From Alphaproteobacteria bacterium (GTDB taxonomy: Bacteria; Pseudomonadota; Alphaproteobacteria; Micavibrionales; Micavibrionaceae), in NCBI GenBank assembly GCA_030424975.1, contig JAUHVY010000002.1, forward strand, positions 62,001 to 126,000: DNA of 64,000 nucleotides, read 5' to 3'. Positions 35,859 to 44,393 of this stretch are shown here, one piece after another. Each line of letters begins with the position of its first letter. Position 1 is the first letter of the stretch. The position numbers were made by a program, and so were the translations under genes. Under the pieces are notes generated by a model, which was not told the DNA's origin, made no database searches, and was given only the letters and a program-made list of their open reading frames with translations.

Positions 35859-38183
35859 ATGACGCAGATCAGTAAAGAGAGTGTTTTCGATTTCATCAAA
35901 ACCTCTGATACGCCTGTAACAAAGCGTCAGGTTGCGCGTGCCTTTGGCATTAAAGGCGGTGAAAACCGCGTTGCCTTAAAACAAATCCTGAAAAGTCTGG
36001 AAAAAGACGGCTCAATAACCAAGCAACCGGGCGGAGTCTACAGCGCGCCTGATGCCCTGCCGGCGGTTTCCGTTTTGCAGGTTCACCTGATCGATACAGA
36101 TGGCGATGTTTTCGCCAAGCCGTTGGAATGGAATGAATCCGTTCGCGGTGAAATTCCGAAAATTGAAATAGTGCCTGATAAAAAAAGCTTCAAAAATGTC
36201 AGAGAAGGAAGCCGCGCCCTATGCCGCCTGAGCAAGATCGGTGACAACGCCTATGAGGCGCGCATTATTCGCCTGATCGACGAAGGGTCAAGATATGAGG
36301 GCGGGTCGGTGATCGGCATTATTCGCCTGCAAAAAAACGGTGCGATATTACAACCGACAAACAAACGTGCGAAACATGATTTTGACATTTCCGTCGGTGA
36401 TTTGAATGGCGGGAAAGACGGCGATCTGGTCAATGTCGAAATTTTGCCCTCTCGTGGCCTAAAACGTAAACGCGTGCGCGTAACCTCCGTTTTAGGACGA
36501 CAAGGTGATCCGAAAACAATAAGCCTAATCTCACTGCATGAGGCAGGATTAGATGACAGCTTCCCGCAAAATGTCATCGATGAAACCAACGGTATGGAAG
36601 TGCCTGCCCTTGGCAAGCGCGAGGATATGCGCAGCATCCCCCTTGTGACGATTGACGGTTCTGATGCTCGTGATTTTGATGATGCCGTCTTTGCGGAAAA
36701 AACAGATGACGGTTATCACCTGATTGTTGCTATTGCCGATGTTGCCTATTATGTCCGTCATGGCACTGCGCTTGATACAGATGCACAAAAACGCGGAAAC
36801 TCAACCTATTTCCCTGATCGCGTTGTGCCAATGCTGCCTGAGGCATTATCAAATGATTTATGCTCCCTGCGCCCGAATGAACCGCGCGCCGCAATGGCCG
36901 TGCATATGTATATTGATGATGACGGCAAATTACTGCGCTACAAATTTGTGCGTGCGCTCATACAATCTCATGCGCGTTTAACCTACGAACAGGTGCAGGC
37001 CGCCCGTGACGGTAACGGCGATAAAACCACAGCGCATCTTATAGATGATGTGATCTCTCCGCTCTATGGAGCCTATGCGGTTTTAGACGAGGCCAGACAA
37101 AAACGCGGCGCACTTGATCTCGATTTACCTGAGCGCCAAATTATCATCAATGATAAAGGCGTAATGACAGGCGTACAAAAACGACTGCGCCTTGATTCTC
37201 ACAAGCTGATCGAAGAGTTCATGGTTCTGGCCAACGTTGCAGCCGCCAGCGCCTTAGATGCGAACCCGAAATTCCGCCATGATTATCCTTGCATCTACCG
37301 TATACATGACAAACCGAGTTACGATAAACTGGAATCGGCCCGTGACTTCATAGAGAGCTTTGACCTGTCCCTACCCAAAGGACAATCCATACAGCCAAAA
37401 CAAATTAACCACTTGCTACACGCAGCAGCAAAAATGCCGTATAGCCACTTAATTTCACAAATGGTTTTACGCACGCAAAGCCAAGCCGTTTATGCCACAG
37501 ATAATATCGGGCATTTTGGTTTAGCCTTACAAAAATATGCCCATTTCACATCCCCTATTCGCCGTTACGCCGATTTAATGGTGCATCGCGCCCTGATCGG
37601 TGCGTATAACCTTGGCGAAGGGAAGATGGACGACCATGAGCGCGCCCGCATTGATGAAATTGCCGCGCATATATCCGCAACGGAACGCACATCCATGGAA
37701 GCCGAGCGCAACGCCGTTGACCGCTTCACTTCCAGTTACTTATCCTCTCATATCGGTGCGCAATTCCCGGGCACAATTAACGGCGTCACTCGTTTTGGCC
37801 TGTTTGTGACACTGGAAGAAAGCGGTGCAGACGGGCTGATCCCGATGAAATCTCTGGCGGATGATTTTTATATTCATGACGAAAAGGCACACGCCCTGAT
37901 TGGACGCCGGCGCGGTTATGTCTATCGCCTTGGCGCAAAAATGAATGTGATCATCAAGGAAGCTGACCCCATTACAGGGTCATGTATTTTCGCCCTTGCG
38001 CCCGGTCAAAAGGGAGCAGACATTCCCGGTATGGCACGCCCGAAAGGCACACCATCACCGCGCGGAGATGACCGCCCAAGACGTGGCGGCGGCGGCGGCA
38101 AAGGCAAAAAAGGCGGGGCGAAAAAACGCCCCGGCCATGCACCCAACAGATCGGGTAAATCACAAAAAAACAGAAAAAAGTAA
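35859..38183 (+). CDS. rnr: ribonuclease R
   Basis: The 774-residue exoribonuclease has an N-terminal winged-helix region, cold-shock-like domains, the RNB catalytic centre (GSDARDFDDAVFAE, with four clustered acidic residues), an S1 domain (PGTINGVTRFGLFVTL, about 640-720) and a Gly/Lys/Arg-rich tail. It degrades structured RNA from the 3' end. It follows topA by 12 bases and is the end of the plsY-dprA-topA-rnr run. The length is normal for RNase R rather than RNase II. Confidence 0.97.
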   Translation: MTQISKESVFDFIKTSDTPVTKRQVARAFGIKGGENRVALKQILKSLEKDGSITKQPGGVYSAPDALPAVSVLQVHLIDTDGDVFAKPLEWNESVRGEIPKIEIVPDKKSFKNVREGSRALCRLSKIGDNAYEARIIRLIDEGSRYEGGSVIGIIRLQKNGAILQPTNKRAKHDFDISVGDLNGGKDGDLVNVEILPSRGLKRKRVRVTSVLGRQGDPKTISLISLHEAGLDDSFPQNVIDETNGMEVPALGKREDMRSIPLVTIDGSDARDFDDAVFAEKTDDGYHLIVAIADVAYYVRHGTALDTDAQKRGNSTYFPDRVVPMLPEALSNDLCSLRPNEPRAAMAVHMYIDDDGKLLRYKFVRALIQSHARLTYEQVQAARDGNGDKTTAHLIDDVISPLYGAYAVLDEARQKRGALDLDLPERQIIINDKGVMTGVQKRLRLDSHKLIEEFMVLANVAAASALDANPKFRHDYPCIYRIHDKPSYDKLESARDFIESFDLSLPKGQSIQPKQINHLLHAAAKMPYSHLISQMVLRTQSQAVYATDNIGHFGLALQKYAHFTSPIRRYADLMVHRALIGAYNLGEGKMDDHERARIDEIAAHISATERTSMEAERNAVDRFTSSYLSSHIGAQFPGTINGVTRFGLFVTLEESGADGLIPMKSLADDFYIHDEKAHALIGRRRGYVYRLGAKMNVIIKEADPITGSCIFALAPGQKGADIPGMARPKGTPSPRGDDRPRRGGGGGKGKKGGAKKRPGHAPNRSGKSQKNRKK

Positions 38184-38197
38184 GCTTCCGAACGCAA

Positions 38198-38854
38198 TTA
38201 CTGTTGTACTAAAAACGCATAAGCATCTGGCAAAGTCTTTTTAAATTCCACCTTATCAACCACGGTTTCCGCATTGTTATTCAACGCATTACACAAACCG
38301 ATAACACCATTTGGCATATGTGGTGCGACTTCCTCGAATTCATCATCAACCAATTTTCTGGCCTGTGCTTTTACTTCATCGCTTAGAACTGTATCAATGA
38401 AGATCTGCTTATCCGGGCTTTTCTCTAACACATCATATAAGTCCTGATGTCTTTGACGGAAAACCTGCACATAATTATCAATTTTCACATTTTGCTCCGC
38501 GCAATAATTATAGGTCGCAACAGTATGTCTGTATTGAAAACCGACAAAAGCCCCTAACATGAACATGCGCTTTTCTTCGCCATCAAGCTGCTGTGATTGC
38601 TCTTGCATATAATTTTGTGCGGCCTTTACCATACGTTCGGATTCAAACTGACCTTCATAATTATTGGCATCTTCCTTAAGTTTTTGAATAACCTGTCCTG
38701 CTATTTGTCCGTCATCATTTATTTGGCTGCTCTGTGCCTCATTAACTGCGACCTCCGCATGTAGATCAGGCGCTTTTGCCCGTTCATTACTCATAAATAA
38801 AAACGCGGCGATACATGCGAAAAACGCAATAATAATAGCAACAATCCTGATCAT
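38198..38854 (-). CDS. exported or membrane-anchored protein of unknown function
   Basis: The 218-residue product was not recognised. It starts with a hydrophobic helix (IVAIIIAFFACIAAFLFMS) that is a signal anchor or uncleaved signal. The rest is hydrophilic and helical, with a GAFVGFQYRHTVATYNYC block and a second cysteine near the end (GLCNALNN), which may pair in the periplasm. It is alone on its strand between rnr and rpmG, with 14 bases to the rnr stop. Confidence 0.75.
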   Translation of the reverse strand: MIRIVAIIIAFFACIAAFLFMSNERAKAPDLHAEVAVNEAQSSQINDDGQIAGQVIQKLKEDANNYEGQFESERMVKAAQNYMQEQSQQLDGEEKRMFMLGAFVGFQYRHTVATYNYCAEQNVKIDNYVQVFRQRHQDLYDVLEKSPDKQIFIDTVLSDEVKAQARKLVDDEFEEVAPHMPNGVIGLCNALNNNAETVVDKVEFKKTLPDAYAFLVQQ

Positions 38855-38944
38855 ATTTTCAAAGTCCTAATTTTAAATATATTTAGACAAACAATGCGTT
38901 TGCATTTACAAATATTAAACATAAAGATTTTATGCATACAATGC

Positions 38945-38973
38945 TTGACATTTTTTTGAAAAACCTTCATAAA
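38945..38973 (+). promoter_or_regulatory. sigma-70-type promoter of rpmG
   Basis: TTGACA at 38945-38950 and CATAAA at 38968-38973 are separated by 17 bases. A strong AGGAG ribosome site lies at 38990-38994, eight bases before the rpmG ATG. Confidence 0.65.
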
Positions 38974-39002
38974 GCGGACTTCGGATTATAGGAGTTATAA
39001 CG

Positions 39003-39203
39003 ATGGCAAAAGCATCATACGTAAAAGTGAGACTTGAGAGCGAAGCTGGTACAGGATACCGCTATTACGCAAAACGCTCCACTCGCGCAGAATACAAGAT
39101 TAAAAAGAAGAAATACGACCCTTGGGCCGTAAACGAGAAGACAGGCAATAAAGGCGCACATGTAATGTTCGTCGAAAAGAAAATGCCTCCTTCAAAGAAG
39201 TAA
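39003..39203 (+). CDS. rpmG: 50S ribosomal protein L33
   Basis: The 66-residue basic protein has the L33 pattern: VKVRLESEAGTGYRYYAKRSTR, then KKKYDPWAV, then HVMFVEKK. It is longer than the usual 55 residues because of an extra NEKTGNKG stretch between the KKYDP block and the C-terminal strand, and a short PPSKK tail. The zinc-binding cysteine pairs of some L33 proteins are absent, so it is the cysteine-free form. It has its own promoter and a strong terminator, so it is a single-gene unit. Confidence 0.93.
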   Translation: MAKASYVKVRLESEAGTGYRYYAKRSTRAEYKIKKKKYDPWAVNEKTGNKGAHVMFVEKKMPPSKK

Positions 39204-39231
39204 AACTCTTCTTCTTAAACGGCATTTGTAC

Positions 39232-39270
39232 AAACGCCCCCTGTTATAGTTTCAGCGGGCGTTTTGCTTT
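39232..39270 (+). terminator. intrinsic terminator of rpmG
   Basis: AAACGCCC pairs with GGGCGTTT, extended by CTG/CAG, and is followed by a T-rich run. It stands between rpmG and the convergent pleD. Confidence 0.85.
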
Positions 39271-39294
39271 GTCTGAATTTTGAAAAATTTAATA

Positions 39295-40797
39295 TTATGA
39301 CGATGCGCCGTTTTGCGTTTGCGTGGCATTAGTATCTTCATCATCAGGCGGCAAAGCATCTTCAACCTCTTTATCAAAGAAACTACGCTCCTGCTCTTGA
39401 TATTGCTCAGGGTCTAATTTCCCTTTATTTTCAAATACACTGCAATTCCGCCCTGCGTGCTTTGCCTCGTACAGGCATTTATCTGCACGCTCCAAAACTG
39501 CGGCAATCGGATGACCTCCATTATTGATAATCGCACCGCCAACAGAAGTCGTAACATTAAGAAATCCACCTTCCACAGAACATGGCACAGGCTCATCTGC
39601 TATGGCGCGGCGCAGGCGCTCCGCCACAAAGTATGCACGCTCCGGCATAACATCAGGTAAAATTGCAACGAATTCTTCTCCGCCTAAGCGAACGACAAGA
39701 TCAAAACTTCTGAGGTTATTTTTCAAACGCTCTGCAAAAACCTGTAAAACCTCATCGCCGACCTTATGGCCATGCGTATCATTAACGCTCTTAAAATGGT
39801 CAATATCCATCATAATGACGCCAAGCGCCTTATTACTATGGGCATTATTCGCGATTAATTTTTCAAGGTGGACCTCAAGATAGCGGCGGTTATAAAGCCC
39901 GGTCAGACTATCTGTCAGGGCCATAGAAAGGCTAATCTCATAACTTGACCTCAGGCGCTGCTGGAAACGCTTACGACGAATTTGCGTGCGCACACGCGCA
40001 ATCAATTCATTCTTTTCCAACGGACGCAAAATATAATCATGCGCGCCGATTTCCAAGCCATGTGCGACGCGCGGCATATCGTCCTGCTCTGCGATCATCA
40101 CAATCGGTAATGATCGTGTTTTTTCATTTGATCGAAGGTGCGAACATAACCGTAGCCCGTCCTCCTCGCGCAAATTCAAGCTCACCATCATGATATCGAA
40201 ATCCTGCGAAGAAATAAGCTCCATCGCACGCATACCATTATCGACACTCATGACAATATTCAAATCCTGCGACAGGCTCTGTACGATTTTGTTTTTATCG
40301 AAATCCTTGTCCTCAACCAACAAGATACGCGCACCCTCTACAGGCTCTTGCATAAGGTTGGTTTTCTCGGTCACGACACCAAATTGGTTTGCCGAATTTT
40401 CGCGTAAACGCCATTCATCGAGCGCCATTTTCAAGCGCGCCAAAGAACGCACACGTGCCATGAGTGCAATATCATCAATCGGCTTACTTAGGAAATCATC
40501 CGCACCAACCTCAAGACCGCGTACCTTATCCTCTACATCCGTCAGAGCCGTCACCATCACAACGGGGATATGCGCCTTTTCCGGATTTGATTTAATACGT
40601 GAACAAACTTCGAAACCGTCCATACCGGGCATCATCACATCCAACAGGACAATATCCGGGTTTTCAGTTTCAACTTTTTCCAATGCCTCCTGGCCGCTCG
40701 TCGCGGTAATGACATCGTAATATTCACAAGAGAGCTTGGCCTCCAACAACTTCACATTCGGCAAAATATCATCAACAACAAGAACACGAGCAGACAT
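39295..40797 (-). CDS. pleD: PleD-type response regulator and diguanylate cyclase
   Basis: The 500-residue protein has a receiver with D53 (LLDVMMPGMDG), a second receiver-like domain that has lost its phosphoacceptor (MMVSLNLREEDG), and a GGDEF domain with the active GGEEF and an inhibitory site RSFD five residues before it. This is the REC-REC-GGDEF form of Caulobacter PleD, which makes cyclic-di-GMP at the pole during cell differentiation. It shares one base with divK upstream (TAATG), the order known from Caulobacter and relatives. A C-terminal acidic, Gln/Asp-rich tail of about 50 residues is extra. Confidence 0.95.
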   Translation of the reverse strand: MSARVLVVDDILPNVKLLEAKLSCEYYDVITATSGQEALEKVETENPDIVLLDVMMPGMDGFEVCSRIKSNPEKAHIPVVMVTALTDVEDKVRGLEVGADDFLSKPIDDIALMARVRSLARLKMALDEWRLRENSANQFGVVTEKTNLMQEPVEGARILLVEDKDFDKNKIVQSLSQDLNIVMSVDNGMRAMELISSQDFDIMMVSLNLREEDGLRLCSHLRSNEKTRSLPIVMIAEQDDMPRVAHGLEIGAHDYILRPLEKNELIARVRTQIRRKRFQQRLRSSYEISLSMALTDSLTGLYNRRYLEVHLEKLIANNAHSNKALGVIMMDIDHFKSVNDTHGHKVGDEVLQVFAERLKNNLRSFDLVVRLGGEEFVAILPDVMPERAYFVAERLRRAIADEPVPCSVEGGFLNVTTSVGGAIINNGGHPIAAVLERADKCLYEAKHAGRNCSVFENKGKLDPEQYQEQERSFFDKEVEDALPPDDEDTNATQTQNGASS

Positions 40798-41240
40798 TAC
40801 GGGCGCTCCTCTGTGTTATTGACAACCTGTGCAGCCTCTGTCGGCACCGCATCACTAACGGCTTGCACAGGGCCACGATCAAGATGCTTTGTGATTACCT
40901 CAATAAAGCGTCCGACAGAAATCGGTTTTGAAATATAATCCTCACACCCGCCTTCACGTATTTTTTGCTCATCGCCTTTCATTGCAAAGGCCGTTACCGC
41001 AATAACCGGAATATGCCGAAGATCCTCGCTCTGCTTGAGCAAACGCGTAATATCCAGCCCCGAAATTTCCGGCAATTGAATATCCATGATAATAAGGTCA
41101 GGCTTATGCTCCATTGCCATATCAAACGCAAGCTTGCCATCACGTGTTTGCACCGTATCGATGCCATGCGCGCCGAGCAAGTCGTGAAAAAGCTTCATAT
41201 TTAATTCGTTGTCCTCAACGATAAGAACTTTTTTTGTCAT
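40797..41240 (-). CDS. divK: DivK single-domain response regulator
   Basis: The 147-residue protein begins [20 protein letters not shown] and has D53 in [14 protein letters not shown] and the lysine in YISKPI, a close match to DivK over the first 125 residues. DivK relays the DivJ/PleC signals that control CtrA and the cell cycle. It has a C-terminal extension of about 22 residues ([16 protein letters not shown]) that most DivK proteins lack. It precedes pleD and is translationally linked to it. The 140-base gap up to eipB holds its promoter. Confidence 0.95.
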   Translation of the reverse strand: MTKKVLIVEDNELNMKLFHDLLGAHGIDTVQTRDGKLAFDMAMEHKPDLIIMDIQLPEISGLDITRLLKQSEDLRHIPVIAVTAFAMKGDEQKIREGGCEDYISKPISVGRFIEVITKHLDRGPVQAVSDAVPTEAAQVVNNTEERP

Positions 41241-41380
41241 AGGCCTTTTGATTTTGTTATTTAGATATTATCCCTACCCGCATAGTAGTATTCAGGTGTT
41301 GCGAAAAGGTTAACATTCAAAGATTATTATATAAGAAGTAAAACGAGGAAATACGCCTCATTCCAAAAACTCCACTGAAC

Positions 41381-42286
41381 TCATTTCTCTCCTTTTTTAT
41401 CACTATCGCATGTCCCGGATAACGGCTCGATCGCCACAAGCTTCTGTGAAACGGAAAAATCACCGTAATCGACTTCCATATCACTAATCACACCGTTCTT
41501 ATGAAACAGCAAGGACATTTCATAATCCGATGAAACCTGCGCTTTTTCAAGCGGGAAAAAAGCCAATCGCATCTTTAAAGCATCATCTGAGATTAATTCT
41601 TTAGCGATATACTCTTGATATTCCGCCGGCGGCACGAATTCTGCAGTTTTACCAACGAAACTATTGATCTCCACAGGCCCTTGATCATCGCTGCCGTCAA
41701 AAACAGTGGCTTGGTAGAATTTCTTACCCTTATTAATTTTATCAAGCACATCCAGCGTGTGCGCCATGGGAAAGAGCGTTCCTTCAGGCAAATCAAAACT
41801 CAAATCCTGCGGTAACGAATAAACGGCCTTTGCGCTTCCCTGATCATCATATTCAATATTACCGCGCAATTCTTCAAAAACGACCCCCTCACGCTTCCGC
41901 TGAGAAGAAAAATTAAAACTCTTACCGTCAAATGACTCATACGTCGAAAAGTTACTGGTGACGCGTAAAGACGGCATTTCCAGATAATCATAGGTCACAT
42001 CAAAATGATGGTTAGAAATCCAGGCATCGCATGATGGTTGCCATTCATAAACCATTTTACCTGTAATATTAGAAACCTTAGAGCTGCTGCTTTTTGCGGA
42101 TAGTTTTAATTCATACAATGCCTTATGCGGTACGAATCCCGCGGCTGACGCCGGGTCCAAAGTACCCGCACCGGGCGGCGCGGCGAAAACCGGCATTGTA
42201 CCGGTCAAAAACAAAACCGTTGCAAATGCCACTCGTCCGATCAAAGAAGCCATTCTTCTATTATTTTTTTCTTTATAATCATACAT
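41381..42286 (-). CDS. eipB: EipB-family periplasmic envelope integrity protein (DUF1849)
   Basis: The 301-residue protein has a signal peptide (to about residue 35, MPVFAA), then the EipB blocks HKALYELKLSA, GKMVYEWQPSCDAW, LPEGTLFPMAHTLDVLD and FDGSDDQGP. Two cysteines, in PSCDAW and close to the C-terminus (GTCDSD), are placed like the conserved disulfide of Brucella EipB. EipB forms a beta-spiral in the periplasm and supports envelope integrity. The gene is single; an alternative start at residue 12 (MASLIG) would still give a signal peptide. Confidence 0.9.
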   Translation of the reverse strand: MYDYKEKNNRRMASLIGRVAFATVLFLTGTMPVFAAPPGAGTLDPASAAGFVPHKALYELKLSAKSSSSKVSNITGKMVYEWQPSCDAWISNHHFDVTYDYLEMPSLRVTSNFSTYESFDGKSFNFSSQRKREGVVFEELRGNIEYDDQGSAKAVYSLPQDLSFDLPEGTLFPMAHTLDVLDKINKGKKFYQATVFDGSDDQGPVEINSFVGKTAEFVPPAEYQEYIAKELISDDALKMRLAFFPLEKAQVSSDYEMSLLFHKNGVISDMEVDYGDFSVSQKLVAIEPLSGTCDSDKKGEK

Positions 42287-42492
42287 ATGAAGCGCCTGAT
42301 AATTTCTATTACAGTTTACATGAAATAAAGGGCAATCAAAAGGGGCGATTAAGGAACGGGCAAACTCTTCCTAGCTGAAAGTGAAAATTTTACCATAAGC
42401 AAATTTTACCATACACATCAAAACACCCTTGAAAACAAAACAAAAGAAGATAAACCATTGATAAATATAAACATAAACTACTAATTACATAA

Positions 42493-42510
42493 TTGGCACG
42501 CTCTTCGCAT
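42493..42510 (+). promoter_or_regulatory. candidate sigma-54 (RpoN) promoter of the GGDEF gene
   Basis: TTGGCACG at 42493-42500 and TCGCA at 42505-42509 place GG and GC exactly 10 bases apart (GG 42495-42496, GC 42507-42508). This fits the -24/-12 element with one mismatch in TTGC. A start near 42520 would give a leader of about 35 bases with a good ribosome site (GGAAAGGG). No enhancer-binding regulator gene is adjacent. Confidence 0.65.
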
Positions 42511-42554
42511 GAGTACAAACAGGGAATTACTGCGTAACAGGAAAGGGTAGCACC

Positions 42555-43253
42555 ATGACAACAGAAACAGTGCAAAACAATTTTATCAATACACGTTCAA
42601 ATTTTGGACAACAGAAGTCGAACCATGGCTTTTTAGGCAATTTTTTAAAACGCGGTAACACTGAACCGTCAAATAGCAAAACAACAGAATTACTTCGCAG
42701 CGCCTATAAGATGCTTGAACAAGCGGAACGCGATATCGCTGACAGAGATGCCAGAATTAAGTCCTTAGAAAAAATCATTACCATTGATGAATTAACAGGC
42801 TTAACAAATCGTCGCGGATTTTACGCGCATTTCGCAGGTGAACTGGATCGCACAAACCGCAGCGATAAAGACGGTGGCATACTCATTATGATTGACATGG
42901 ATTATTTCAAAAACATCAATGATACATTTGGTCACGCAGCAGGTGATGAAGCCTTGAAAACCATCGCCGCATTCCTCGGCAGCTCCATACGCCCCATGGA
43001 TATCGCCGCGCGCCTTGGAGGTGATGAATTCATCATCCTTATGCCAAATACAACGATTGAAAAGTCAATGCCGCGCATGAAACGCCTGGGCGAAGATTTA
43101 AACGCCCTGACTTTTAAATGGGGTGACAAACGAATCAAGCTTCACGCCAGCCTTGGCCTAAAGGAATACACACAAGGTGATACAATCGACAGTATCATCG
43201 AAGAAGCAGATAAAGGCATGTACGAAAACAAACAAAAAAGACGTCAAAATTAA
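42555..43253 (+). CDS. diguanylate cyclase with N-terminal coiled coil
   Basis: The 232-residue protein has about 70 residues with a coiled-coil helix (MLEQAERDIADRDARIKSLEKI) and a complete GGDEF domain: DELTGLTNRRGF, IDMDYFKNINDTFGHAAGD, then RLGGDEF, with an inhibitory RPMD site five residues before GGDEF. It makes cyclic-di-GMP and can be product-inhibited. There is no receiver or membrane segment, so control may be at transcription, in line with the sigma-54-like promoter, or by dimerisation through the coil. The upstream 268-base gap (42287-42554) holds that promoter and nothing else recognised. Confidence 0.94.
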   Translation: MTTETVQNNFINTRSNFGQQKSNHGFLGNFLKRGNTEPSNSKTTELLRSAYKMLEQAERDIADRDARIKSLEKIITIDELTGLTNRRGFYAHFAGELDRTNRSDKDGGILIMIDMDYFKNINDTFGHAAGDEALKTIAAFLGSSIRPMDIAARLGGDEFIILMPNTTIEKSMPRMKRLGEDLNALTFKWGDKRIKLHASLGLKEYTQGDTIDSIIEEADKGMYENKQKRRQN

Positions 43254-43269
43254 AACCGCTTAACCCTGA

Positions 43270-43348
43270 CCTGCCTTGCCCTACCCGACCCTAAAAGGCA
43301 GGAACTCCAAAGGCCCGAACGTATTTCCACACACATATGTTCGGGCCT
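43270..43348. ncRNA. two tandem stem-loops, possible structured RNA
   Basis: CCTGCCT (43270-43276) pairs with AGGCAGG (43296-43302) across a C-rich loop, and AGGCCCGAAC (43311-43320) pairs perfectly with GTTCGGGCCT (43339-43348). Neither is followed by a T-run, so simple termination is not well supported. The minus strand of the first element has four GGG runs and could form a G-quadruplex. The region lies between two plus-strand genes. Confidence 0.35.
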
Positions 43349-43427
43349 CCCCGTTTGCAGCCCGAAGATTTTGACATCACAATCATATTCCTGTATTTTC
43401 AGGCAATAAAAATAGGGTGATACAATA

Positions 43428-44330
43428 ATGACACAATCATTAGCATTTGACGAAGCCAACATACAGGATGATCCGCAGCTACGCGCAATGAAGGAGCTCA
43501 ATGATTTCCTGACAAAGCCACATTCAATCGGTTTGGATAACCTGAAAGAATCACTTCGTAATATGATACAGTTGATGATGGAGCTTAAGGGCTACAAAAC
43601 CGGATACCAAGTTCATCACCTTGTGCGCGGCGAACATTCATCACTTGCTATGGCCGGCGTTTTGGAAAGCGACGAAGAAAAAAAGAAACGTATTCGTCGT
43701 TTCTATGAAATGTTAGAAGAAATCGAAAAAGATATGGCGCGCCAATTTGCGCAAGTTTTTTCTCATGTTTCGCGCAAAGTAAAAACAATAAAATCCAATA
43801 TCAAAGATCAGATCGAAGAACTGGATGATCGCATCGAAGAAATGGCGGAAACCCCTGAACAAGCCACAGCCATTAAACGCGCCAGCAAAAAACGTAAAAC
43901 ACTTGTCAGTTTTCACAACCATATTACAGAGCACGAAGAAGATCTGGAAGAGGCCGCGAACACCGCCGAAATCATAGCCATTGAAGAGCAACTAAACGAA
44001 GATCTGCAAGATTTTCAACAAGGCACATTTGACGCGAACCAACCAAAGCGCAGCAAATTATCTGTTTTTGGTGATTGGGTGCGTGATTTGCGTGAAGGCT
44101 TCAAAAAGGAAGCACCCGAAGACACTGATTTTTCTTACGGTGATAACTTCACAAGCTTAAGCAACAACGCAACAATAGGCATAGAGCGTTGGCAGCAATA
44201 TAATCACTTTAATTATTCGTCTCATGATGATGACACATCATCAGGCGAGGAAGACACAGGAAGCGGTGATGATGATGAAAGCCAGAGCGATGATGAAGAT
44301 ATCGCACCACCCTCACATCCTGAGTTTTAA
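43428..44330 (+). CDS. cytoplasmic coiled-coil protein of unknown function
   Basis: The 300-residue product was not recognised. It has no signal or membrane segment. Residues about 80-190 form long charged helices with coiled-coil character (EEIEKDMARQFAQVF, IKDQIEELDDRIEEMAE). A more globular part follows (SVFGDWVRDLREGF). The last 40 residues are a low-complexity Asp/Ser/Glu tail (SHDDDTSSGEEDTGSGDDD). It sits alone between the stem-loop region and a strong terminator, so it is its own unit. An N-terminal helix (LDNLKESLRNMIQLMMEL) is amphipathic. Confidence 0.75.
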   Translation: MTQSLAFDEANIQDDPQLRAMKELNDFLTKPHSIGLDNLKESLRNMIQLMMELKGYKTGYQVHHLVRGEHSSLAMAGVLESDEEKKKRIRRFYEMLEEIEKDMARQFAQVFSHVSRKVKTIKSNIKDQIEELDDRIEEMAETPEQATAIKRASKKRKTLVSFHNHITEHEEDLEEAANTAEIIAIEEQLNEDLQDFQQGTFDANQPKRSKLSVFGDWVRDLREGFKKEAPEDTDFSYGDNFTSLSNNATIGIERWQQYNHFNYSSHDDDTSSGEEDTGSGDDDESQSDDEDIAPPSHPEF

Positions 44331-44333
44331 GAA

Positions 44334-44373
44334 AAAAAACGCTCCGCTCTTATAAAAAAGCGGAGCATTTTTA
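44334..44373. terminator. bidirectional terminator before aspS
   Basis: GCTCCGCT (44341-44348) pairs with AGCGGAGC (44359-44366) between an A-run and a T-run. It serves the coiled-coil gene and the convergent aspS. Confidence 0.88.
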
Positions 44374-44393
44374 TAACTTCTTAGCGCAAACCT

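Noticed and set aside
35444-35899. Phe-rich membrane-like frame antisense to the topA tail
   Set aside because: It comes from the Lys codons (AAG/AAA) of the TopA tail read backwards.
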